DNA from: Budorcas taxicolor
Lineage: Eukaryota > Chordata > Mammalia > Artiodactyla > Bovidae
DNA: 64,000 bases
Direction of reading: 5' to 3'
NCBI RefSeq assembly: GCF_023091745.1
Contig: NC_068933.1
Span: forward strand, 20,464,001-20,528,000
The position numbers and the translations under genes are program-made. Shown piece by piece: positions 1-11,835 of the stretch. Each line of letters opens with the position of its first letter. The first letter of the stretch is position 1. A model generated the notes under the pieces. It ran no database searches. It had not been told where the DNA came from and was given only the letters and a program-made list of their open reading frames with translations.

Positions 1-95
1 GTCGGTGGTGCCATCCAACCATCTCATCCTCTGTCATTCCCTTCTCCTCCTGCTTTCAATCTTTCCCAGCATCAGGATCTTTTCCAATGAGTCAA
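1..95 (-). mobile_element. BovB LINE, 3' part (antisense), cut by window edge
   Basis: This is the reverse complement of the last part of BovB, the segment with the 'gatgctgggaaagattg' and 'gatgagatggttggatgg' motifs that recur at 13500-13590 and 52680-52765. The element continues to the left of the window. Its right edge, at the 'gactcattggaaaag' motif, abuts a BovB segment in the opposite orientation, so 1-591 looks like one insertion with an inverted 5' part. Confidence 0.85.
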
Positions 96-591
96 ACTCA
101 ACATTCAGAAAACTAAGATCATGGCCTCTGGTCCCATCACTTCATGGCAAATAGACGGGGAAACAATAGAAACAGTGGCATACTTCATTACCTTGAGCTC
201 CAAAATCACTGCAGATGGTGACTGCAGCCATGAAGTTAGAAGACACTGGCTCCTTGGAAGAAAAGTTATGACCAACCTAGACAGCATATTGAAAAGCAGA
301 GACATTACCCTGCCAACTAAGATCTGTCTAGTCAAAGCTGTGGTTTTTCCAGTCATTATGCATAAATGTGCCAGTTGGACCATAAAAAAAGATGAACACT
401 GAAGAATTGATGCTTTTGAACTGTGGTGTTGGAGAAGACTCTTAAGAGTCCCTTGACTGCAAGGAGACGCAACCAGTCCATCCTAAATGAAACCGGTCCT
501 AAATATTCATTGGAAGGACTGATGTCGAAGCTGCAACTCCAATACTTTGGCTACCTGATGTGAAGAAATGACTCATTGGAAAAGAGCCTGA
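96..591 (+). mobile_element. BovB LINE, C-terminal reverse-transcriptase region (inverted part)
   Basis: The + strand encodes the C-terminal end of the BovB ORF2 protein. An open stretch at 121-402 reads MASGPITSWQIDGET and contains the SKITADGDCSHE and LLGRKVMTNLDSILKSRD motifs shared by the copies at 8962-9273 and 52289-52543. It stops at 400-402, where other copies continue into a KKAEHRRIDAFELW motif. BovB similarity runs on as DNA to about 591 and ends at 'actcattggaaaagagcctgat', the sequence at which the antisense 3' part begins. No promoter or intact ORF is present. Confidence 0.85.
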
Positions 592-888
592 TCAAGACCC
601 AGTTTCCCCCACAGTCAGTCTCTCCCATCAGAAAGCTTCCAAGCCTCTTATCCTTCTCCCTCAGAGGACAGATAGAATGAAAACCACAATCACAGAAAAC
701 TATTCAAACTGATCACATGGACCACAGCCTTGTTTAACTCAATGAAACTATGAGCCATGCCGTGTAGCACCACCCAAGATGGACGGGTCCTGGTGGAGAG
801 TTCTGACAAAATGTGGTCCACTGGAGAAGGGAGTGGGAAACCACTTCAGCGTTCTTGCCTTCAGAACTGCATGAACAGTATGAGGAAA
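592..888 (+). mobile_element. BovB LINE, 5' region fragment
   Basis: I recognise this as the BovB region upstream of the endonuclease: it has the cagtttcccccacagtcag and catgccgtgtag motifs and ends near 'ttcagaactgcatgaacag'. It follows the C-terminal fragment directly, so BovB order here is 3' part, C-terminal part, then 5' part. A 5' piece with no 3' end cannot be made by ordinary target-primed reverse transcription, so a later rearrangement or deletion is likely. No other copy in the window covers this segment, so the call rests on recognition alone. Confidence 0.65.
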
Positions 889-2123
889 TTGCCATATCCT
901 ACTTCTTGGTCAGGTTTCTCGGAAACTGGAGAGTAATGTAAAATATAAAACTTTATTGCTTTTCTATATGAAGAGTAAGCTATTTACATATTATCCTGTT
1001 CAGGGATACCCAAAAGTTGACTGTTTTGGGTAACTCAGATGTAACTCAGCTTTATAGAATTTTAGGGACAAAAGAGCCTTACCAGTCTAATTCAAAGTCC
1101 TTTTGTTTACTGAAGATAAACTCACCAGTCAGGAAGTGATGGAGCTAAGACTTTCCTGAGTCTCAGCTTGAGGCTTCATAATGCCCAACACTCTGTGAGG
1201 TTGCAAATGTGATGTTTCCTAAAATAATTCCAAGACCACAATACTGTAAGATATTTAAAAAGTGTTTCACAAGGAAGGGAACTATGGACAAAGGGTGGGA
1301 AGCATTGCATCAGAATTAACCAGGGTATTCTGTGGCAGCTTCACAGTCTTTCATTTGCTCCTGTAGACTGTGGATGTTCACACTGGTTACGTATGCATTA
1401 GATTTGATTCTTATACAAATTTAATTGATCTGCATGGTTCTTGTTTTATCTTGATGTTGCTTTTATGTTTATCTATTAGCAGTTTGGAGTTAGGTATTTA
1501 TTTTTATCATAACACCCAGCACAATAACTGTATTCCATGGAGTAGCAGAATATGCTATTTTTGTGGCTTGGAATTTGAGGTGCTCCACATTACAGGAAAA
1601 AAAATTAAAGAGGCTTAAATCAAATGAAATTTTATTTTCCTCTTAGGGAAAAGGAGTCTGGAGCATACAGTCAAGACTGTGAAATTTCCAAAGTCCCCAG
1701 GACTCAAGATCCTTCCATCTTTCTGTTTCACCTCCTAGCCTGTGACTTCCATCCTCAGGGTCAATTTACAATCCAAGTTGGCCGCCAAATTTCTGCCATT
1801 TTGCTCTCAGTCCAGGAAGTAGTTGAGTCAGCTTCGTTTTAGCAGCATTCCCAGAAAGCCCGCACCTCACATTGGCTAAAGCTGACTGGCCAGAAATATT
1901 AGAATTTGAAGTGTTGTAAATGAGCATATTATATCCTCAAGTAAAATTTAGATTCTGCAGCTAAGGAGGAGAATAACAAATTGTAGAGGAAAGAGAAAGG
2001 AGGAAGAGAAGAAGGAGGAGAAGGAAGAGGATAAGAAAGAGTAATAGTAGTAGTAGTAGTACTACTTGCAGCAACAGAAGAAGAGAAAAAAGTGCTAGCA
2101 GTTGTCCTCAGTGCCTTCTGTTT
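889..2123. other. unique AT-rich DNA with possible old repeat remnants
   Basis: No gene is recognisable. Short ORFs at 1370-1618 and 1624-1842 match nothing I know. About 1050-1180 has a faint MIR-like phrase ('aggaagtgatggagctaag'), and about 1590-1930 resembles an old mammalian interspersed repeat I cannot name. Confidence 0.5.
1980..2065. repeat. purine-rich tract and (TAG)n microsatellite
   Basis: A GGA/GAA-rich stretch runs from about 1984 to 2040. It is followed by (TAG)5 at 2045-2060, which turns into ACTACT and forms the 12-bp palindrome agtagtactact. This is simple-sequence DNA. Confidence 0.8.
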
Positions 2124-2300
2124 TATTTTGGGGTATATTTGATTTATAATGTTGTGTTGGTTTCAGGTATACAGCAAAGTGACTCACTTATAGATATATC
2201 TGTTCTTTTCCAGAGTCTCTTCCCAAACAAGTTACTATACAGAGTATCGAGTAGAGTTCCCTGGGCTATACCAGTAGGTTCCTGTTGAATGTGTTTTAAA
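2124..2300 (-). mobile_element. L1 LINE 3' end (antisense)
   Basis: The phrases 'gttggtttcaggtatacagc' and 'gtagagttccctgggctata' are the reverse complement of the 3' region of ruminant and older mammalian L1. The same phrases recur at 20810-20950. Only non-coding 3' sequence is present. Confidence 0.75.
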
Positions 2301-3754
2301 ATACACCTTATTAGTCCACCAAGTACCTGAAGGTAAAGAAGCACTTTATTTACTGCCAAAGATGGTAAACAGGTTATCATTCCAGTCAAGGTTCAGACAT
2401 CTGGTTAAACAGATCTCAGATTTTGACTGATGCCCTCCAAATGTTTAGCTGCAGGCATAACAGACTGTCTTCCTAACAAGTCCCAACCTTACTTTCTACA
2501 CTTTGCATACATTTATCAACTGCATCCATTATCATAATGAATAAAACAAGTGAGTGACAGTTCAATTATGGGATGTAATAGGGCCAAAGGGGGGCAATTT
2601 GTAATCACATTGGAAAGTTCTTTTTTTTTTTTTTTTGACAGTTTGTAACATCCTGAAACTAAAGTGCTTGCTGACTGCCAACCACTTTTCTAACTTAAGC
2701 CTGATTTCACTCAATAAATAGTAGAGAAGATGAAAATATCAGCAGAGAATTAAACTTGGGGTATTGCAAAGGTTTTCTGTCAGTTCTCATAAGCATCTGA
2801 AAAAGGAAGCAAAATGTAACCAGTCTCAGTTTTCTTGAAGAGGATACATGCATTGTTCCCAAGTACTTTAAATGTCTCTTTGGATTAAGTGCTCAAATAT
2901 ATGTGTGTGTGTGTAATATTAGTACATATTTTCCTTGATAAGATCAGAGCAGTTGACCTAATTCAGGACAGAAACAAAAGCAACTAAAACCAGAATATAT
3001 TTAGAAGGTGATTGATTAATGTCAGCACAAATGTGGTTCCATAGTTTATAATCAGACACTGGACCTACTCTGTCACTTGTGTTAAAAATACTTGTCCTTT
3101 TTTTTTTTTTGAGCTCAACTTAAGCGAGCTGAGGGTAGGGGTGAGAAGGAACAAGAAAACAAGGGCATGAAACACTTACCAAGCTTACCACACCATGTCA
3201 GGTACCGTATTACTATATATATTTTCATATTTATTGGCCATGATTAATTTATGACCATGTTTCTAGTCCCATTTTCTAGATAAGAAAAATAAACTGTAGA
3301 CAAAACAAGAACTTTCTCAAGGGGCTTAAGTATTAGAGAAGCAGGCTGTGTTGCCCAAATCAGCCTGGCCCCAAAGATTTGTCCCTTCATGCTCTCACGC
3401 ACCGGGCATATTTGGTTAGGTTGCTACTTCCTCAGGAGTTAGGCACCTATTTATTTTGAGGAAAAGCTCTTAATAACAAACAAGGTAGGGACTCCTGGAA
3501 GAAAGAGGGAATGATATCTTCAGCAAGGATTTAGGAGCCAAATTTACTTCCTTTTGGGAAGTAAAAAGAAAACACAAAACTTGGTAGATTTAGAGCCCCA
3601 TGTTGAAAAATGACACCACTGGGCTCCTGGACAGGGCTCTGTGGATTCTGGGGGCTTCCTGGAGTGTATTTTTTAAAATAACACGGTTTTCATCCTGAGG
3701 AATAAGTGAGTAACTGACTGGAACAAAATAAGAAATTCTTAGTAGGTATGCTTT
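2301..3754. other. unique DNA with a T16 tract and a possible MIR
   Basis: No gene is seen. It holds a run of 16 T at 2621-2636, a short (GT)n near 2901-2914 and 13 T at 3098-3110. The rest looks like ordinary AT-rich unique DNA. Confidence 0.5.
3200..3385 (-). repeat. possible MIR SINE (antisense)
   Basis: The phrase 'tcccattttctagataag', followed by a diverged 'cagagaagttaagtgacttg'-like stretch, matches the reverse-complement MIR pattern. It is too decayed for certainty. Confidence 0.4.
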
Positions 3755-4516
3755 TGGGTTGGTGGTGGTGAAATTTTGTTGTCCTCCAGTCTCCAAGCTG
3801 TGTCCAACTCTTTGAGACCCCATAGACTGCACCATGCCAGGCTCCTCTGTCCACCACTATTTCCTAGAGTTGCTCAAATTCATTGAGTCAGTGATGCTAT
3901 CTAACCATCTCATCCTCTGCCGCCCTCTCCTTTTGCCTTCAATCTTTCCCAACAGCAGGGTCTTTCCCAAGGAGTCAGCTCTTCACATCAGGTGATCAAA
4001 GTATTGGAGCTTTAGTTTCAGCATCAGTCCTTCCAATGAATATTCAGGACTGATTTTTTAGGATTGACTCCTTTGGTTTCCTTGCAGTCCAAGGGATTCT
4101 CAACAGTCTCCAACACCACAGTTCAAAAACTTCAGTTCTTCAGCACTCAAGCTTCTTTATGGTCCACCTCTCATATCTGTACATGACTACTGGCAAAACC
4201 ATAGCTTTGACAATATGGACTTTTGTCGGCAAAGTGATGTTTCTGCTTTTTAATATTCTGTCTAGGTTTGTCATACCTTTCCTTCCAAGGAGCAAGCGTC
4301 TTTAATTTTATGGCTGTAGTCACCACCAGCAGTGATTTTAGAGCCCAAGGGGGGAAGAAAAACCTATCACTGCTTCCACTTTTTCCCCTTCTATTTGCCA
4401 TGAAGTGATGGGGCCAGATGCTATGATCGTAATTTTTTGAGTGTTAGGTTTTAAGCCAGGTTTTTCACTCTCTTCTTTCATCCTCATCAAGAGGCTCTTT
4501 AGTTGAAATTTAGACA
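3755..4516 (-). mobile_element. BovB LINE 3' end, older copy (antisense)
   Basis: About 760 bp of antisense BovB runs from a TTG/GGT-rich tail (3760-3785) through the 3' untranslated part into the C-terminal coding region. It ends inside the 'aagaggctctttagttg' segment that encodes the KSLL motif in other copies. The coding region has indels, for example the purine insertion near 4348. It diverges visibly from 8609-9301 and has a GTT/CAA-type tail rather than (TTCAG)n, so it is probably an older subfamily. Confidence 0.88.
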
Positions 4517-7399
4517 GTGGCAGAAAGCTGAAAGAGCTGTACTATTAGCAGCATGAACAGTAACAATAACAGAGCTGTGGAGAAAAGCAACGAATGAGCG
4601 TTGTTGTCAGAAAGTGAACCTGCTGGGGAGCACCCTGACTTGGGCAGAAGCATGGAGCAGAGCTTCTCTGGGCCTCACTGAAATCTTCAGTCCTTGGATG
4701 AAATGTATGTATTTCAGAGGCAATCTGAGCAACCTGTCAATATTAGCAAACCTTGAGGTGTGGAAGAGAATACAGTTTGTGAATCACTCCAGGAATCTCC
4801 CCAGTCGAAGTTTTTAAATGGGTTTTGAATTCTAGCAAACCTGAAGTAAGGAGGCTAAATGTAAGAACATTACATATCTCCATTTTATCCTTGCTGCCTA
4901 GTCAGGCTGGATGTGAGGAGGCAAGAATAAAGAGAACGTAGGCCCCAAATGGTCATTTTCTTTGGAATGTCCTGCTTATCTTTATGCCTTTTAAATTCTA
5001 ATTCTCCAAGAAGCCACTGTATACTGAATACACCCGATAGGTTATTTTGATATTCCTTTTCTGAGCAATTTGAATTGATTTGATTCCTCATCTTATCTTT
5101 GAGGATTCCCTGTATTTCCCCATCTATCTAGTTTCATTCTTTACAGAGAACCCATAAATAACTGAAATTGTTATGGAAATATTGAAGAGTAATTGTTTCC
5201 ATGACCCTCTATATTCAAATCATCTCTGTCTATAGTAGGAGATTAGGGAGCAACACTGCTTTCTCTATTTGGCTCAAAATTTCATAAAAGTGAATAACTC
5301 TAAATAAAAGGAAGTAGAGAAGAATATAATCAATAGGCACATTTACTGAGTGCCTTTTTCCTTCAATGTATTGGGCCCAGCAAATGTTGTGTATGGAAGG
5401 ATAATACATAATGCAACCAGGAACAACTGAATCTTGCAGATGAATATTTTTAATCTATAGGAACAAATACTATTTTATTTCCAGAGTAAGAAAGCTAAAT
5501 TTAATATTTAAGCAGTTTTCTTCAAGACAGAATAATTGCTCTTACTATTAGCAAGAGGAAAATTTACTCCCAGGAAATCATAAAGCCTCAAACAAGATCT
5601 GGGGAGATGAATGGCACAGCCTGTTTTTTAATCCTGTGAGCTCCCTTCTGGCACAGTAATTCTTCAGCCTTAACCACCTGCAGATCCATTGTTCAAAGCA
5701 AAAGGCAACACAGATTGTGTTTCCATTTCCTCATGACAGAGGAAAAGTTGGGTGTCTGGTTTGGAAAATAGAAGTCTTCTTGGTGGATCTATAGCTTGGA
5801 CTTAGGGGGGAATGACTAGAGAGTGGTACACGTTCCATCAATCAAACTAGCTTCTTTTAAAGTGTTGTAAAGTGGACACATAGTTCATTACTGCAGATAC
5901 AGTGAGACTGAACCACAAATAAATCCTGGTAAAACCAAAGACAAGCTTATTATAGAGCACAGAAACAGGCAGGGATTTCTGTATCACTCAAAGTGTGGAA
6001 TTATGCACAAGGGTCCTGAAACTGAAATCTGTGGGTTAAAGAAAGGGATTTGCTAAGCATTCCCCAGTTTGCCCTTTGTTGCTGCCTTTTAGCTCCAGAT
6101 CCTATTCTCTGAAGTTTAGATTCGCTGAGAACTCTTGGGAAAACCCTGAGGGAGATTTTGTATCCTCCTACACAATAACTGACGGCTTCCAGAATTTTCT
6201 TCCCAGGTGAGGACTTAGATTTCAAAGTCTTGATCCTTATAGGTGGAGAATAACCGTCTTAAAAACTTATTTGTCAGACTTTTACCAATTAAAAAAAAAC
6301 ATTATTTGGTCACTGCCAAGTAGTTAGTGCAATATGTCTGGATCTCTAACAGTTCTTAGCCTTGCCCTTGCAGATTTTCCATACTTTCATCTTTGCAAAA
6401 CTTTGAGCAGATAATCCCCTGAATGTGGTAGAAGGTAACTAGTCCAACTGAGCATACACAGACTCTTAGGAAAATGAGATTCAAGAAACACTGCACAGAA
6501 AAGGTTGACATTTAAATTCTGAGTAGAGATTTACTGGGTGGCAGTTGGAATGCATGGATGGGAAAGGCAATATGGAAAGGAAATCAGCATTTGCAAACAA
6601 AATGGAGTATGTTTGAGGAATGATGAGCAGTTCACTTTGGCTACAATATGGCAGTCACAGACAGAAATAGGCAGAAAATGAAGCTGGAGATGCATGTAAC
6701 AGCCCCAGGCTATGAAGGACTTTGACCACCATTAGCTGCAGCACAATGACTGGTTTCCGTGGGGACAAAGTTACCGTCATTTTCCTACTCTCCACACTTT
6801 GGTCCCACCATTTTCTTTCTGTCCATTCAGACACTTCATTTCCCTTATTCAATACAGTCAGATTTAGAATGGATAAGCAGAGACGCATAACATCTCTCCA
6901 GATAAAAATATCCTTAAAAGTGCTAAGGGCATAAACAAAAACAGAAGGAATCATGAAAGCTATCTGTGCTATGGATCATTGTTCATAAACAGACTGCATT
7001 TTATTATAATATCAGAAACATAGTCTTACAGATGAAGATAAATTCTTAACTTCATACACAAAGAACTGAAATTTTTGCTTCTATTTCGTATGTTGAAAAC
7101 CAAAAGGAAAGTTACTCCCCATCACTATGAAAAAAGTCACATAAAATATGAAGTCACAAGCTTTTATGACCCTATCAAAGAGAGGAGGTCCCCAAACAAT
7201 CCCACGATCCAAATTTCAAAAAGAGAAGAGCCTTTCCAAGCTTATGAACTGTGTCCGTCAGCTTTGGTAGATCACAAGGAAAGGAACTAATCCCCATAAA
7301 CAAGAAAGGAGAAATCAGAATTTTAACAAATCACTAAAAGATGTGTGTATTAGTGTGTCAGTTTGGAATAGCTGGAGGCCTCAGACACAAGGAAAGTTC
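4517..7399. other. unique DNA, no recognisable gene
   Basis: Nearly 2.9 kb with no BovB, SINE or clear L1. Short ORFs (for example 4614-4817, 6655-6954, 7075-7290) resemble nothing I know and have no supporting context. About 6560-6730 resembles an old mammalian interspersed repeat that I cannot name ('gaaggactttgacc', 'ttggctacaatatggcag'). The remainder could be unique intergenic or intronic sequence. Confidence 0.5.
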
Positions 7400-7594
7400 G
7401 TGCTCACCCCTGGCAGCCACTGGTCTAGTCTCTGTTTCTAGGAGTTTAGTATTTCAGATGCACATGTAAGTGAGATTGTATTGTATTCAACTTTTTCTGT
7501 CTGGCTTACTTTACCTAGCATAATGCCTTTAAGATTCATCCACATTGTCACAAACGGCAGGATCTTACTCTTTTTTAATGACTGAATAAGAGTC

Positions 7595-7596
<2 letters not shown>

Positions 7597-7628
<32 letters not shown>
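7597..7628. repeat. (GT)16 microsatellite
   Basis: Sixteen uninterrupted GT units lie within the antisense L1 at a place where L1 3' regions often carry dinucleotide runs. A perfect tract of this length is likely polymorphic. Confidence 0.95.
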
Positions 7629-7631
<3 letters not shown>

Positions 7632-8608
7632 CATATCTTCTTTACTCATTTTTCTAGCCATGGACCTTTAGGGTTGTTTCCATGTCTTGGAAATAATGCT
7701 ACAAAGAACACAGGAGTGCAACTATCTCTTCAAGGTAGTGATTTCATTTCTTTCCAATATGTACCCAAAAGTAGAACTGCTGAATCATACGGTAGTCCTA
7801 TTTTTAATTTTTTGAGGAATTTCCATTCTGTTTTCCATAGTGACTGCACCAACTTACATTTCCACCAATGGTGCACAGGTTTCCCTTTTCTCCACAGTCT
7901 CATCACCACTTGCTATCTCTTCTCTTTTTGATAATAACCATTCTAACAAGTTTGAGGTGATATCCCTGTGCTTTTCATTTCCCTGATGATTAAGATGTTT
8001 GCACATTTTCGTGTACTTTTTGTCTATTTGCATACTGTCTTTGGCAAAACTTCTATTCAGATCCTTTGAACATTTAAAAATTGGATTATTTGTTATTATC
8101 ACTATTGAGTTGTACGAGTTCCAAAATATATTTTGAATGTTAGCCCTTTACTAGATACGTGGCTTGCAAATATTTTGTAAGCTGCCTTTTCATTTTATTA
8201 AATGTAACTTTTGATGTGCAGAGCTTCTTAGTTTGACAAAGTCTCATTTGTTTAGTTTTGCTTTTGTTACCTAAGTTTTGGATATCCATAAAATCATTGC
8301 TAAGACCAAAGTCAAAGAGTTTTTGCCCTATATTTTCCTCAAGGAGTTTTATAGTTCAGGTTTTACATTTAAGCCTTCAATCCATTTCAAGTTACTTTTT
8401 TGAGTGATGAAATATAGGGGTCCAGTTTCATTGTCTTACATATGAATATCCATTTTTTCCTGCATCATTTATTGAAGAGATTATTTTTTTCTCCATTGAG
8501 TGTGCTTAGCTCCTCTGTCAAATATTAATTGACTGTATGTGCATAGGTTTATTTCTTGGTACTTGATTCTTCTGTTCCGCTGGTTTATGTGACTGTTTTC
8601 ATGCCATT

Positions 8609-9301
8609 CGATTCAGTTCAGTTCAGTTGCTCAGTCGTGTCCGACTCTTTGTGACCCCATGAACCGCAGCACACCAGGCCTCCCTGTCCATCACCAACTG
8701 CCAGAGTCTACCCAAACACATGTCCATTGAGTTGGTGATGCCATCCAACCATCTCATCCTCTGTCATCCCCTTCTCCTCCTGCCCTCAACCTTTCCCAGC
8801 ATCAAGGCCTTTTCCAATGAGCCAGCTCTTCGCATCAGGTGGCCAAAGTATTGGAGTTTCAGCTTCAGCATCAGTTCTTCCAATGAACACCCCGGACTGG
8901 TCTCCTTTAGGATGGACTGGTTGGATCTCCTTGCAGTCCAAGGGCCTCTCAAGAGTTTTCTCTACCACCACAGTTCAAAAGCATCAATTCTTCGGTGCTC
9001 AGCTTTCTTCGTAGTCCAAGTCTCACGTCCATACATGACCACTAGAAAAACCATAGCCTTGACTAGATGGACCTTTGTTGGCAAAGTAATGTCTCTGCTT
9101 TTTAATATGCTGTCTAGGTTGGTCATAACTTTCCTTCCAAGGAGTAAGTGTCTTTTAATTTCATGGCTGCAGTCATTGTCTGCAGTGATTTTGGAGCCCA
9201 AAAGAATAAAGTCAGCCACTGTCTCCACTGTTTCCCCATCTATTTTCCATGAAGTGATGGGACTGGATGCCATGATCTTAGTTTTCTGAATGTTGAGCTT
9301 T
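8609..9301 (-). mobile_element. BovB LINE, 5'-truncated, with target-site duplication
   Basis: This 693-bp antisense BovB starts with a (TTCAG)n tail at 8610-8630 and extends into the C-terminal coding region. The minus-strand ORF at 8962-9273 encodes MASSPITSWKIDGETVETVADF and LLGRKVMTNLDSILKSRD. An exact 8-bp duplication, atgccatt, lies at 8601-8608 and 9302-9309, and L1 sequence resumes on both sides. The long + strand ORF (8720-9289) is the antisense of BovB and is not a gene. Confidence 0.93.
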
Positions 9302-9780
9302 ATGCCATTGCCATACTATTTTGATTACTGTAACTCAGTAATATAGTTTGAAATCAGGAAGTATGACCCCTTCAGCTTTGTTCTTCTTTCTTAAGATTGT
9401 TTTCACTAGTAGGGGTCTTTTGTGGTTCTATATAGATTTCAGAATTTTTTTTTTCTATTTTTGTAAAAAAATGCCATTGGAGTCTTGATAGGAATTGCAT
9501 TGAACCTACAGATATCTTTGGGCTGTGTGGATGTTTTAGTAATAATTATTATTCCAATTCATAAACACAGGATATCTTCTATTTATTTGTGTTTTCTTCA
9601 GCTTTTTTCATGAAAGTCCAAATGCTTTCACTGTACAGATCTTTTACCACTTTGGTTAAACAGATTCATAATGATTTTGTCTTCAATGTTATTATAAATG
9701 GCATTATTTTCTTTACTTCTTTTGGATAATTTTTTATTAGTATGTAAGAAGACAACTGATTTCTGTGTATTGACTTTCCA

Positions 9781-10054
9781 TTACTGCTGCTAAGTCTGCT
9801 GCTAAGTCGCTTCAGTCGTGTCCGACTCTGTGCGACCCCATAGACAGAAGCCCACCAGGCTCCCCTGTCCCCAGAATTCTCCAGGCAAGAACACTGGAGT
9901 GGGTTGCCATTTCCTTCTCCAGTGCATGAAAGTGAAAAGTGAAAGGGAAGTCGCTCAGTCGTGTCCAATTCTTAGCGACCCCGTGGACTGCAGCCTACCA
10001 GGCTCCTCCGTCCACGGGATTTTCCAGGCAAGAGTACTGGAGTGGGGTGCAATT
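9781..10054 (-). mobile_element. BOV-A2 SINE (antisense dimer)
   Basis: Two Bov-A monomers in tandem, antisense. The first begins with 'gctgctaagtcgcttcagtc', the second with 'aagtcgctcagtcgtgtcc'. They are joined by the 'tgcatgaaagtgaaaagtg' linker seen also at 37154-37430. It sits inside the antisense L1, which resumes at about 10055. Confidence 0.88.
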
Positions 10055-10377
10055 GCCTTCTGGAACTTCACTAAATTCATGATTATTCCTAGTAATTTCT
10101 TGGTGGAATCTTTAGGATTTTCTGCATATAAGCTCATGTCATTTGCAAACAAAGACAGTTTTCTCCTTCCTTTCTAAATCAGATGCCTTTTATATCTTTT
10201 GCTTGCCTGATTGCTTTGACTATGATTTCCAATATATGTTGAATAGGAGTTATGAGAATGACACCCTTGTCTTGTTTCTGATGTTAGAGGAAAAGACTTT
10301 CAACCTTCCACTGTTGAGTAGGATGTTAGCTGTGGGTTTGTCATATAAGTCCTTTATTATCTTGAGGTATATTCCCA

Positions 10378-10585
10378 GGTAGCTTAGTGTTAAGGAATCT
10401 GCCTGCCAATGCACGAGGCCTGGGTTTGATCCCTGGGTTGAGAAGATCCCCTGGAGAAGGAAATGGTGACCTCTTTCAGTATTCTTGCCTGGGAAATCCC
10501 ATGGACAGAGGAGCCTGGCAAGATACAGTCCATGGGCTTGCAAAAGAGTCAAAAAAAGATTTAGTGCATAAACAAATGTTCCTTC
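10378..10585 (+). mobile_element. Bov-tA SINE in L1
   Basis: A tRNA-like head with a B-box-like 'gggtttgatccctg' at 10432-10445 is followed by the Bov-A body ('cctggagaaggaaatgg', 'catggacagaggagcctgg'). An exact 8-bp duplication, tattccca, flanks it at 10370-10377 and 10586-10593. It interrupts the antisense L1. Confidence 0.88.
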
Positions 10586-10739
10586 TATTCCCAATTTGTT
10601 GAGAGATTTTACATGAATGGATGTTGAATTTTGTTAAATGCTTGTTCTACATCTATTGAGATGATCATGTGATTTCAGCTTCCATTCTATTAATGTGATG
10701 TATCACATTTATTAACTTGCATATGTTATGATAAAATTT

Positions 10740-11000
10740 TAAAAGGAGTACTTAAATTGACTTAGAGATATACTGCAATTCCATTGTCAGCCCCAACCAT
10801 AGTTTAGACAAATATAAGATATAACAATTCTAAAGTTATCTGGGAGAGTAAGTGTGAGAAAAGCCAAGTGCTTTTTGGACTTCGACTATCAGATATCAAC
10901 ACATTTTGTAACAGAATAATTAAAAAGTGAAAAACTAATACAAGAATAAAGTGTTCCAGAACAGAAAACAGAAAGTTTAGAAACACATTTTATTATATAA
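10740..11000 (+). mobile_element. possible old L1 ORF2 fragment (sense)
   Basis: Degenerate sequence has the order of old L1 ORF2: 'ctgcaattccattgtcag', 'tttttggacttcgactatc', 'aataattaaaaagtg'. Orientation is opposite to the preceding L1. No open frame survives. Confidence 0.42.
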
Positions 11001-11234
11001 AATATTGTAGTTTAAGGTAAAGGTAACATTTCAAAGCAGTAATGAAAAATAAATCATTCAAAAATGCTGATATTAGGGGAGAAAGAAAATATGATTTTCT
11101 GTGAGATCACAATATAAAATGCAGATAAATTGGATTTAATTTCTATACAGTGAAACCATAGCCAATTTATAAGAAAGTAAACATACATGTCTGACTTTAG
11201 GATGCAGCATATTTGCAAGATACATATCTAATTT

Positions 11235-11456
11235 TGGGCTTCCCTGGTGACTCATATGGTAAAGAATCTGCCTGCAGTGCAGGGGACCTGAATTTGATCC
11301 CAGCGTTGTGAAGATCCCCTGGAGAAGGGAATGGCTACCCACACTAGTGGGCTTGCTAAGAGAATTTTATGAACAGAGGAGCCTGGCAGGATGCAGTCGA
11401 TGGGACTGCAGAGACTGGGACATGACTGAACAACTAACATTTTCACTTTTCATTTG
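11235..11456 (+). mobile_element. Bov-tA SINE
   Basis: The head begins 'ggcttccctggtgactcat', with a B-box-like 'gaatttgatccc' near 11290. The body ends in the 'catgactgaacaactaac' tail and a CACTTTT run. A short possible duplication, tctaat, lies at 11227-11232 and 11457-11462. Confidence 0.85.
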
Positions 11457-11639
11457 TCTAATATTAGCAGTATGTTAGCTAAAAACTACAGGTAATAGAA
11501 AAAAAATGAAATGTCTGTCCCAGTTAAGTTGGAGAATGGTTTATGTAGACAAAACAATAAGAAGAAAAAACCAAAAACCCAATAAGCTTGATACTAAGAG
11601 AATCAAATTTATTAACATATATTCACATTCATTAGATAT

Positions 11640-11835
11640 CAAAACCAACCCAGTGCTCTGTGGCAACCTAGAGGGGTGTGATAGGGAGGTGGGAGAGAGA
11701 TTTAAGAGGGAAGAGATACATGTATACTTATGGCTGATTCATATTGTTGTATGGCAGAAATCAACACAACTTTTTAAAACAAGTAGTCTTCAATTAAAAA
11801 TAATTTTTAAAAAATTATTTGAGCATTTAAAAAAG
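11640..11835 (+). mobile_element. L1 LINE 3' end (sense), ruminant type
   Basis: The non-coding 3' end of a ruminant L1, including 'ctctgtggcaacctagaggg' and 'atggctgattcatattgttg', ends in an A-rich tail. No coding sequence remains. Confidence 0.8.

Larger units (their letters stand above)
7400..10735 (-). pseudogene. L1 LINE ORF2 and 3' region, antisense, interrupted
   Basis: The L1 3' region and then ORF2 are read in antisense from about 7400 to 10735 and are interrupted by a BovB (8609-9301), a BOV-A2 (about 9781-10054) and a Bov-tA (10378-10585). Without these, L1 continues in order: 'cataatgcctttaagattc', 'tgcaccaacttacatttcc', 'tatagtttgaaatcaggaag', 'tgccattggagtcttgatag'. The minus strand at about 10135-10152 encodes FAND where L1 reverse transcriptase needs FADD, and at about 10640-10680 encodes ISIDVEQAFN where L1 has AFD. 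Frames are broken throughout. It is dead, and older than its three insertions. Confidence 0.88.

Noticed and set aside
8720..9289. 189-codon + strand ORF, one of the longest in the window
   Set aside because: It is antisense to a BovB insertion bounded by a TSD, and the same peptide recurs opposite other BovB copies. It is not a gene.
10432..10445. SINE head regions as tRNA genes
   Set aside because: Heads keep B-box-like sequence but no complete tRNA fold or aminoacyl stem; they are SINE promoters.
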